Origin: Chrysopilus asiliformis
Lineage: Eukaryota > Arthropoda > Insecta > Diptera > Rhagionidae
DNA length: 64,000 bases
Direction: 5' to 3'
NCBI GenBank assembly: GCA_964034945.1
Contig: OZ035964.1
Location: 9,331,942 to 9,395,941, forward strand
Positions 48,100-57,164 of this stretch are shown piece after piece (the stretch's first letter is position 1; each line of letters begins with the position of its first letter). The position numbers were made by a program, and so were the translations under genes. The notes under the pieces are model-generated. The model had not been told where the DNA came from, ran no database searches, and was given only the letters and a program-made list of their open reading frames with translations.

Positions 48100-48960
48100 A
48101 TAAATACCTTAAAACTATCAGTTAATAATGGCTAACCGCAAAAGCCTCAAAACATATTTCGATCGATTAATGTTTACAAAAAATACAGTGTTTGGAATCG
48201 TAAAATTTTTGGATTCGTATTCAGTTCGAATTTCTAAAATCGGATCAGTTATCCGGTAGATTCACTTTAATGTGGTTCATATTTTGCATCAATATTTACA
48301 AACACCTCCCAACCTTATAAAATCGCCGAAAACCCATCCTTTGATGCGATTTTCTAATGAGCGGAAATTTTTCGCCCCACTGTGGTTCTGTGTGACAAAT
48401 CTATCTTTTTTGGATTAAGAATATCGAAATTTTTGTGTTTTGTAAACAAGAAATTAAATCAGGTAATAGTTTTGAAAATTTCATCTACGATTTCCAGTTA
48501 TCATCATGTAGAGGTTATCATAAGACCAAAACATAAAAAAACACACATTTCACAGAATACGAAGGGTTAATATTCAGGTAACCGTCGTACAACACGGTGG
48601 TATGACAACAGAATGCAATCTTATACAAAAAATCGCCAGAAAGGGATCTATATAAAAAAGAACAAAAGAAAATTCTCGCATATTTTATTTTAGATATCGA
48701 TTAGACATTAATTTCGCCGATTTTCATAGCTGAAATTGCCATTAAAATAACACTTGTAGCACAGTTCTGTGCCATGCATCAGAAATATGCCTAGAAATGT
48801 TATCTCCATGAAGATAGGACATGAATATATGTGAAATTTACGTCTAGCCGAGACGAGGTCTTATGGACAACCCCTAAAAGAAATTTCAAAAAAAAATTAT
48901 ACGGCAAACGAATTTTTCATAACACGAAAGCAATAAAAAAAATATCTGATATGAACAGGA
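48100..48960. other. No gene recognised
   Basis: AT-rich; nothing interpretable apart from a family F-like phrase at about 48300-48370. Confidence 0.3.
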
Positions 48961-48964
48961 CATG

Positions 48965-49662
48965 ACTTTCTTATACAAAATCTACGTTTCTGCGCAACTT
49001 ACCTGACGAATAAAATATTGGTTTATATAAAAACATGAATTTTGATTCTACAAAATCTGAAATATCTCGATAACGGTAAAAGATATCGGATAATGGCAAA
49101 ATACAAAATTATGGCAAAGATTATTCTATTCAATCTCATATACTGAACTGCCAAATACTCAATATTTTTCGAGATAATGGCAAAAAACTGATTTTTTTAA
49201 ATAACGGTATATCTCGATAACGGCTTGAAAGACGGACTTCAAGTAAAAGGCAAATATGTAGAAAATTTTATTGTCTCCTACTTTTGTCATACATAAGACT
49301 ACTGAAAAACGCGTAGTTCCGGAATAAATAACATAAAACGAAATTGCGATTTCTAAAAAGCCACCATTTTGGTTATTTCCGGTTTACAGGTTTCCAGCAA
49401 AAGTTGATAGGATCGTCTCATTCCAGGACCAAACATTTGAGAAATCTTGTACACAGGCTGACAGGCTGACAGACTGATAGACCGATAGACTGATAGACTG
49501 ATAGACTGATAGACTGATAGACTGATAGACTGATAGACTGATAGACTGATAGACTGATAGACTGATAGACTGATAGACTGATAGACTGATAGACTGATAG
49601 ACTGATAGACTGATAGACTGATAGACTGATATACTGATATACTGATAGACAGAAAGACAGAA

Positions 49663-49753
<91 letters not shown>

Positions 49754-49938
49754 TAGACAGACAGTCAGACAGACAGACGGACAGATAGACAGACTGATAG
49801 ACTAACAGACAGAAAGACATTTTTGTAATAATGCTGCAATCAATTCAGGAGTGCTCGGGAAATGTTTTTTAGGCAAAATTAAGAGGTCGAAATTTTTCAT
49901 GAATACAATACTTTATTATACTATACGTATAAGAAAGT
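48965..49938 (-). repeat. Repeat family B, complete copy with two tandem arrays
   Basis: Ends ACTTTCTTATAC (48965) and GTATAAGAAAGT (49938) are exact inverted repeats of 12 bp. The interior includes about 20 units of ACTGATAG (49480-49640) followed by a pure GACA array (about 49670-49755). This copy best defines the family. Confidence 0.8.
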
Positions 49939-50869
49939 AATATGGAATTTATATAGAAAACAAGGAAATAATTCAGTCTATAAAGCATATTTGTGGTTAA
50001 AACACGGAAATGTTTGGCTATTTGAGTGAATTTTTTCACCCGAGAGAAATGAAATGAACGCAATCGCATTTCAATTAAACTAAACTGTAACGATTATGCT
50101 ATGCTATCGAGGAAATTATAAACATAATTTCACATTACACACCAGATATGTTTATGTACAAAGTAAATATAAATAAAGAAAAAAATTTCACAAAATGCTC
50201 TGAATTAAGAACTCAAATGTCGGTCAATGTCATGCATATATTCTTGTAGACATCATCGTATCTTATGTAGCTCAGGTGAGAAATGCTGTGATTGGACAAA
50301 ATGTTGTTGGTGCGCAATTAAATTAGAATAAACTGAAAGGTATTACCTAATGATTGCATTTGAGAGAGTTTTTTGTTTTTCTTTTCTTTGGGAACAATTA
50401 TCGAGTATTTACAAAATGAAAAGATTTGAAAATAATAATAATTTTATGTATAGCACGAATTTTTTCACAAGAAAAGATCCAGCAAAAATTAGTCACGTTA
50501 AAATTACAATGTTCAGAAAAGAGATGACCTAGATCGTTTTTTTCCATATTTATTGTTATTAATTGACATATTGAATGAATGAAAAATTATTTTAAAAAGA
50601 TTAATGCTTTCAACACTACAAAGTGTTTAGTTCAAATGTGTCTCAAAATGTTAGATCATATATTTTTTATACAAATCATGAGAATGGGATGAAAAAGTTC
50701 AGTGTGTATAACAAAGAAGGCACATATAATTTGTTGAAATTTTTTTCCTTTTTAGACATACTCGCTTTTAAAACCGTAATTCTAAGACTAATCAATCGAT
50801 TGCGTTAAAACTTCGGCTTAAATCTCCTATGGAAGTAGAAAAACATAAATATACAAAGAAAATCTATTT

Positions 50870-51860
50870 TTTTAATTTTTAATGATATCTCGATTACGGC
50901 AAGAGATAGTGGATAACGGTAATAGACAAAACTGTCGGGAATGCTATTCTCTTTAATTCATCTTCCGCATTGACCTTTTAAAAACCCGTTATTTGTCGAG
51001 ATAATCACAAAAAATTGATTTCTTTGAAATAACGTCACACTACGATGATGGCTTGAGATAAACAGTTTTAGTAAGAGACAAAAATGTAGGAAATTTTATT
51101 GTCTCCAACTTCTGTTATACATGAGACGGGTCTATCAACAAGGACATAACAATTTTGTATTTTAATAAAAACGCACCCTAAAACTTTTTTTTATGATCTG
51201 GCAATGCTAAAACGTCAGTCAAGGTTTACATTTTTATCATGGTGAAGTTCAGGAACGAACAACGTTTGGAAATTATTCTGAGTCAGTGGTCGCAATCGTG
51301 TAATCTCAAGAAATGGTCCGGTCGAATGGCCACCTCGCTCATGCGATTTAACGCCGTTGGATTTCTTTTTATGGGGTTATGTTAAGTCGTGGGTTTATGC
51401 CAACAAGCCAACAACGTTACAGGAGTTCAGGATCAATATCCAACGCGAAATTGCCAACGTTCCGGCCAATATGCGTGGAAGAGTGGTGGAAAATTGACTC
51501 CAAAGAATCAATCAGCAAACTTGCTCGCGGTGGCCATATGAACGACATCGAATTTCATACTTAAATGTGACATGTCCACTACACCTGGAATAAATTTCAG
51601 CCCGATATCTCAATTATTCTGTGTTTTATTTAAATACAAAATTGTTATGTCCTTATTGAAAGACCCGATACTAAAAAAAACGCGTAGCCGCAGTAAAAAA
51701 AACTAAATTGTAATTTTTAAAAAGCCGCCATTTTGGTTACATCATTTTAACGGATCAGGACTCAGGACTGTTCGGGAATTTTTTTTTTTTTGCTTTTTAG
51801 GCAAAATGAAGATTGAAATTTTTCATGAATACAATACTTTATTATACTTCGTATAAGAAT
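50870..51860 (-). repeat. Repeat family B copy, split by a mariner
   Basis: Family blocks at 50870-51125 (ATATCTCGATTACGGC, AATGTAGGAAATTTTATTG) resume at 51669 with AAAACGCGTAG and end TATACTTCGTATAAGAATG. The mariner copy 51126-51668 sits between. Confidence 0.7.
51126..51668 (+). mobile_element. Internally deleted mariner-like element, copy 3
   Basis: Plus orientation; starts (A)CGGGTCTATCAACAAGG, ends TTGAAAGACCCGA then TA. It has the same internal deletion as the two minus-strand copies. The start region reads MVKFRNEQRLEII; the C-terminal tail is frameshifted. Confidence 0.82.
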
Positions 51861-52060
51861 GTAAAAACAAGTTTGTAAAACAAATTCTGTAGGGGAGACT
51901 GGTCCTAGTTGTCACAAAAATCATAAAAATCCTTATTTCTGGAGACAATGAAGTTAAATTGCTAAGTCAAACGCATAAATCGTATATTCGGGCTTTCGTC
52001 CTTCATTAATTGTACAAATTATTTTAAATTTCAAGTAATAACGTCATGAAAATAATTTAA

Positions 52061-53813
52061 CACTTATCCTGCACTCAAAAAAAGTTACGTACGAGGTATG
52101 TATGGGTCAAAATTGCCCAATACATTTTTATTAGACATTAATTGCAGTTGTTACAATACAATGTTAAATTTCAATGACATTGTTGAGTACTAGATGCTGG
52201 AGGACAAATTAGGACACAAATAACAGATTGCAAGCTTCAAATTTTCGGCTCGATCGCGTTGCGCAACTCCTTGTTGCAATGAATTAACAACTGATTAGGC
52301 TATAGCACTTTGTGGTGTAGTAGTTCGGCGTAAGATTTCACGCCTAGTTATATCTTCGCCTAGTTTTTCTAGAAACAGTCGACGCCTGAAATGCTTTTTC
52401 TTATTCCATTCAGGATTAACACCTATGCAAATCATAAAGGTATTATAAGCCGATATGTCCAAATATTGCAGAACAAAGCTAATGGCCACCTATTCGTTCT
52501 ACGCTTACAACCCTGCCCTTGTTGAGTTGTAATAAGCTATTATTTCAGGCTTTTTCTTTTCGTCATTAGCTATTCTTTTTTCGTAGTGCATATACAAAAA
52601 AGCAGCACAAGAGACTTGTGGGACAAATGGTCTAAAAATCTGCCCAAAACGATCAATCCCAACGAATGCATTACAGTGGATGAGCAATTGGTTCCATATC
52701 GTGGACGATGTTTATTTTGGCAATATATTCCTGCCAAGCCTGCAAAATATGGAATAAAAATATGGGTATATTGCGACAGTCAGACAAGCTATACTTGGTG
52801 CTTGTTTACACAGGCAAAGTCAGAAATTGCAAACCCGAACAAAATCAGGGAATGCGGGTAGTTTTAGACTTTACAACCGGTCTAACAGGACGCAATGTCA
52901 CTTGTGACAACTTTTTCACATCTTATGAGTTAGGCGTGGAATTGTTGAAACGAAAATTGACAATGGTTGATACTGTACGGAAGAATAAAGCTTTCTTGCC
53001 TCCACAAATTTTATATACTATAAAACAAAAGCCACAATTCCATTCCGATTTTGTTTTCGAAAATAAACATAGCACCAAACCCGATGTGTGGTTCTTCTTA
53101 GTACTATGTACCACGAAAAAAGAACAGCTAATGACGAAAAGAAAAAGCCTGAAATAATAGCTTATTACAACTCAACAAAGGCAGGGGTGGACGAATAGGT
53201 GGCCATTAGCTTTATTCTGCAATATGTTGGACATATCGGCTTATAATGCCTTTATCATTTGGATAAGTGTTAATCCTGAGTGGAATAAGAAAAAGCATTT
53301 CAGGCGTCGACTGTTTCTAGAAAAACTAGGCGAAGATATGATCAATCCTGAAATCTTACGCCGAACTACTACACCACAAAGTGCTATAGCCAAAGCAGTT
53401 GTTAATTCACTGCAACAAGGAGTTGCACGACGAGATCGAGCCGAAAATTTGAAGCGTGCACGCTGTTATTTGTGTCCTAATTTGTCCTCTAGCACCAAGT
53501 ACTCAACAAAATGTATGAAATGTAGTGGTTTTATGTGCAAAGTTCATTCAAATTTAACATTGTATTGTAACAACTGGAAGTAATGTCTAATAAAAATGTA
53601 TTGGGCAATTTTGACCCATTAATACCTCGTAAGTAACTTTTTTAATACCCCCCTCCCCGGGGTACGTGCAGTAAAAAATAATACCTATTTCCATTTATAT
53701 TGATAAATTAGCAATTGTCAAAAAGTCCTGGCCCAAAAATAAAAAGAACACCTGAGATATAATCGTTTAAACTAGTCTATGGGCAATTTTGACCCATGTG
53801 TACAGGATAAGGG
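52061..53813 (+). mobile_element. piggyBac element with inverted-duplicated 3' end
   Basis: Flanked by TTAA (52057-52060, 53814-53817). Ends CACTTATCCTG and CAGGATAAGGG. The left 520 bp (52061 to about 52583) is an inverted copy of the right part (from about 53117), so both ends derive from the transposase 3' side. The true 5' half is absent. The right arm has about 170 bp extra (53630-53800). Confidence 0.88.
52586..53583 (+). pseudogene. piggyBac transposase, truncated and frameshifted
   Basis: Recognisable pieces: LWDKWSKNLPKTINPNE, ITVDEQLVPYRGRC with the catalytic Asp, IPAKPAKYGIKIW, then in another frame GLTGRNVTCDNFFTSYELG with a second Asp. A third frame has NPEWNKKKHFRRRLF and the C-terminal Cys-rich domain (RCYLCPN, CMKCSGFMC) to a stop at 53581-53583. 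Frame changes occur at about 52830 and 53150. The N-terminal half is missing. A second, inverted copy of the C-terminal part lies at 52295-52560 on the minus strand. Confidence 0.88.
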
Positions 53814-53949
53814 TTAATAAAAATTTAAGTCTACTGTGACAACTTACCCCAAGGCTGGGGTTGGTTGTCACAACGTGCGGTCCTCGTTGTCACAACGTGC
53901 GGTCCTCGTTGTCACAGGTCATTCACGGCGTAATTAGGGTAACAAAAAA

Positions 53950-54105
53950 AAAAACTCTTTGCCCCGCAGATCTATCATGAGCCCACAGTCTGCATTTGAT
54001 GCACTGAACGCACCCTGCATTGGGTTTGCTACTTGACCAAGTTTCATAACAAACCACGCACAGTAGTTATTCGTTGTCTTCGTCTCCATCGCTGTTAACA
54101 ACTCA
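53950..54105 (-). pseudogene. pogo-type transposase C-terminal zinc-knuckle relic
   Basis: On the minus strand, near a DGDEDNE stretch and an in-frame stop, the frame reads LLCVVCYETW ... CVQCIKCRLWAHDRSAG. The spacing C-x2-C ... C-x2-C-x4-W-A-H matches the PHD-like tail found at the end of many arthropod pogo/Tigger transposases. It lies inside an element with TA duplication. Confidence 0.55.
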
Positions 54106-55114
54106 TTTCTATATCTCAAGTCCTTTATCTTCCTGCTTCTTATATTTCTTGGGTTTTAGATTCTTCAGATTTTTCTGCCCTGTAGATTTTCCTGCTCTGC
54201 AGTAGCCCCTGAGACAAACAAATAGCCCCTGAGACAACTAGTACCGACAGACAAATAATTTTTGACAGCCATTTAAACCTATAACCCTTAACGTAGAACC
54301 TAAACACTCAAAATTATGTTTAAAGTCGATCAATGTCCTAAGAGATACCAATCAAAATACACTTCTATCTTAATAATGTATGACAAATAAACAAAATCAA
54401 TAAATCCATTAGAATTTACTCACTAACGATATTTTTTGATTTCGAGTTAAAAAACGTAACACATGAGGTCCATCGCCAGGACACTTTCTGAGGTTGGTAG
54501 TGGTGGAGTCCGCTTCGAAATTGCCGAAGAACCGATTTCAAAAATATTTCTGAATTAAGAGATATAGCCATTGTGACAACTAGTACTTGTGACAACTAGT
54601 ACTTGTGACAACGAGGACGAGTCTCCCCTACACTCTAAAACAGACGCTCTTTTCTCAGTAAATTTCCCAGCGAAATTTTACTGGGATTTTACCCCTGGGA
54701 TTTTAACCTGCTGGGATTTTAGCCTGCGTGGAAGCTGGTAAAGCAGGCTCTGATGACAGTGAGCCAGCTTCCATACCAGAAACAGGCTCCTGATAGGTTC
54801 AAGGCAGACATGCCCGACCTGTTGGGGAGAAAATTTGGATGTGCAAAAATCCGCAAAAATAATAGAATAATTTTGTTGTATTATTTTTGTTTTTGCATTC
54901 TTGTTTTACTGTTTTCCCAGTAAAATTTACTGAACGACAGTAAAATTTACTGAAACACAGTAAATTTTACTGATAATACAGTAAATTTTTACTGAGGAAT
55001 CACTGATTTCGTTCCAGTATTTAATATTTTTCCCATTTCCCAAAAAAATATGACACTTTACTGTTTCATCCCAGTAAATTTGTCATCGTGTCACCCCAGT
55101 AAAGGTCACTCATA

Positions 55115-56390
55115 GTAGATACAATAGGGGGCTTCTAGGACGGAAGTGCATTTCTAGGACGGAAGTACATTTCTAGGACGGAAGTACATTTCTAGGACGG
55201 AAGTTGACGTCACAGTGAGGGTGTGGTTTAGAGGTGAGTCATGCAGACAGGGACATCCGGTGGTGGTAGATAAGGGGGTGAGTCATGGTTGGACATCCGG
55301 TTGTAGTGATAAGAACATCCAGGTCTGTTCCTGTAAACAGGTATATTTCCTGTTTAGTTAAACAGACCTATTTGAAGAAATAGACCTGTTTACAGTAACA
55401 GATCCAGTTATTATTTTATAAAATTAATTTTTATTTATATAAATTTTTATAAAATTTAACAGCTTAATATATAAATTGACCCTCGCATCCAGCTGGATAG
55501 TAGTTTTCCTCCCGAATATTGAATTCAAGCCCGAAGCTAGAACCTAAGGGTCATGTAGAGTGAACGTAAATTCTCCCTGGATTTTCGGTTATCATCTTTT
55601 GAAACCCCTCTAGCGGCAACTCCTGATACCGTTCCGGCAAAAAGATGAAAAATTCGTCCGTCTCCTTAGCCTTTTTTACACCATATCGTGTACTAATTTC
55701 ACGAAACTGCACAATCTTAAACTCTCGTCCTGCCGGCATCAAAGACACTTTAAGAATTGGCTTTTTGTACTTTATATTATTTAACTCGGTTAGGAAGTTT
55801 AAAGTGGTCGACATTATAAATTTTATTAAACGTTAGCGTTACTGCACACGAAACAAGTAATTCCAAACCAGAGACCAGATCGCTTTTATACAGAAGTTTT
55901 ACCCCCACCAGTTATCAACAACTTCGCTTCCAACACACTTAACTTATATAGAACTTATATAGAACGATGACCTCGACAACAAACAGATGTTACCTCCACG
56001 ATGATCTCACCCCCTTATCAACTACAACCGGATACTCAAGTCACACCACAACCATGAATCACCCCCTTATCTACTACAACCGGACACTCAAGTCACCCCC
56101 CAACCTTGAGTTAACCCCTATCAACCACAACCGGATACTCAAGTCACACCCCAACCATGAATCACCCCCTTATCCACTACAACCGGATGTTCTTATCACT
56201 ACAACCGGATGTCCAACCATGACTCACCCCCTTATCTACCACCACCGGATGTCCCTATCTGCATGACTCACCTCTAAACCACACCCTTACTGTGACGTCA
56301 ACTTCCGTCCTAGAAATGTACTTCCGTCCTAGAAATGTACTTCCGTCCTAGAAATGCACTTCCGTCCTAGAAGCCCCCTATTGTATCTAC
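55115..56390 (-). mobile_element. Unclassified 1.28 kb element with ~205 bp inverted ends and one small ORF
   Basis: Arms 55115 to about 55320 and about 56185-56390 are near-perfect inverted repeats starting GTAGATACAATAGGGGGC. Each arm has four tandem copies of TTCTAGGACGGAAGTACAT (19 bp), then longer words (GACATCCGGT, GGGGGTGAGTCATG). ACTCATA flanks both sides (55108-55114, 56392-56398, one extra T at right), suggesting a 7-8 bp duplication. The right side also has about three units of an approximately 58 bp repeat (55995-56200), and 55320-55395 holds a small palindrome with CTGTTTACAGT. The only coding frame is at 55551-55814 on the minus strand. No known transposase is visible. Confidence 0.7.
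55551..55814 (-). CDS. Small unidentified protein of the unclassified element (87 aa)
   Basis: The ATG at 55812-55814 starts an 87-codon frame with balanced, protein-like composition. It begins MSTTLNFLTELNNIKYKKPI and contains FREISTRYGVKKAKE and FFIFLPERYQELP. No signal peptide, membrane segment or catalytic motif is seen. A TATAAAAG lies upstream on the same strand (55883-55890). The pattern of short beta-like strands with 'TRYG' and 'FLP-R' reminds me of small, possibly OB-fold, proteins found repeatedly in arthropod repetitive DNA, but that is memory-based and unproven. It is the only gene candidate inside the inverted repeats, so it probably belongs to the element. Confidence 0.55.
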   Translation of the reverse strand: MSTTLNFLTELNNIKYKKPILKVSLMPAGREFKIVQFREISTRYGVKKAKETDEFFIFLPERYQELPLEGFQKMITENPGRIYVHST

Positions 56391-56417
56391 TACTCATATT
56401 TAGAATCCATTTCTTAA

Positions 56418-56640
56418 TTGCCGTCTATAGTCTAGCGGTAAGTGAAGTGGCCGACCAACGCAGAGGTCTCGGGTTCGAACCTCGACAGTGGAAAGAGATT
56501 TTTCAACACAACATTCTCATGTAAAATAAAATATTGATAACAAAAAAAAATATTTAATAACAAATAAAAATTAGGTTTGAAAATAAAAAAAATGTTACCA
56601 AAACCATTCCAATACTTCAAAAATTTCAAAAAGCATTTGA
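56418..56640 (+). mobile_element. tRNA-derived SINE-like head
   Basis: TAGTCTAGCGG (56428-56438) resembles a polymerase III A box and GGTTCGAACC (56472-56481) is a perfect B box, with tRNA-like spacing. The sequences at the acceptor-stem positions do not pair well, so this is not a functional tRNA. An A/T-rich tail follows. No second copy was noticed in the window. Confidence 0.55.
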
Positions 56641-56984
56641 GAGGTTTTTAAGATTTTACTGTGATCTCAGTAAATTTTACGAGGATTCCCAATAAAAATT
56701 ACTGTTATTCCAGTTTTCCAGCATGAGAATTTTACTGGGAATACAATCCAATATTTACTGGGAGGAACAGTAAATTTTATTTACTGGGAGAGAACAGTAA
56801 ATTTTATTTACTGGGAGAGAACAGTAAAATTTACTGTACTTCATCGTGGTTGGCTTTTTACAGGGCTCCCAGTAAAATCTGGTTTAGAGTGTAACCAAAC
56901 CAAAAATCAGAAAAAAGACCTCACTCAGAAGACTTTTGGTTTGGATTTCTGTTGAAAAATTAATCAATTTCTTTTTTGTAAATA

Positions 56985-57084
56985 CAGTAGAATCCCGATA
57001 ATTCGTACCCTGATAATTCGTATATCCCGCTAATTCGTATGAATTTGTTGGTCCCTTGAAATACGAATTATCGGGATTCTACTG
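56985..57084. mobile_element. 100 bp pogo/Tigger-type miniature element
   Basis: CAGTAGAATCCCGATAATTC start with perfect complementary end, TA at 56983-56984 and 57085-57086. The word TAATTCGTA repeats inside. It lies about 60 bp before the FAR-B acceptor. Confidence 0.88.
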
Positions 57085-57164
57085 TATCTAAATTTCATTG
57101 AAAAAACTTTAATAAAGTCTTTGACGTTTTCTCTTTTTTAAAATCAGGAGACCTAGAGCGAAAG

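Larger units (their letters stand above)
51892..54628 (-). mobile_element. pogo-like element (GGGGAGACTGGTCC ends) holding a piggyBac
   Basis: Inverted ends GGGGAGACTGGTCCTAGTTG ... and complement, TA at 51890-51891 and 54629-54630. GTTGTCACAACGTGCGGTCC repeats twice near 53855-53915 and ACTAGTACTTGTGACA repeats near the right end. A minus-strand transposase relic remains at 53950-54105. Confidence 0.8.
54631..56891. mobile_element. Element C, copy 2 (CACTCTAAAACAG ends), with nested insertions
   Basis: CACTCTAAAACAGACG start and CTGGTTTAGAGTG end; TA at 54629-54630 (shared with the previous element) and 56892-56893. Both subterminal zones carry many CAGTAAAATTTACTG motifs. A segment at about 54815-54880 is shared with 7396-8177. 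The element at 55115-56390 and a tRNA-like SINE head at 56418 are inserted in it. Confidence 0.75.

Noticed and set aside
49470..49760. Regular direct repeats that might suggest a CRISPR array
   Set aside because: Units are short and contiguous with no unique spacers, in a clearly eukaryotic context.
49353..49820. Long frames of repeating Ser-Val-Cys-Leu (also at 32403-32795, 44842-45204, 59652-60091)
   Set aside because: Translations of CTGT/CCGTCTGT/ACTGATAG tandem arrays; open in several frames because the repeat lacks stop codons.
55967..56266. 99-codon plus-strand frame rich in Thr, Pro and His
   Set aside because: It consists of the ~58 bp tandem repeats and the inverted arm, so it is repeat-derived.
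55115..56390. Integrated small DNA virus (parvovirus-like) because of long inverted ends
   Set aside because: No replication or capsid gene is visible, the arms are not self-folding terminal hairpins, and flanking ACTCATA copies point to transposon-like insertion.
56418..56490. Functional tRNA gene
   Set aside because: Good A- and B-box matches, but the sequences at the acceptor-stem positions do not pair; a SINE head or tRNA relic is more likely.
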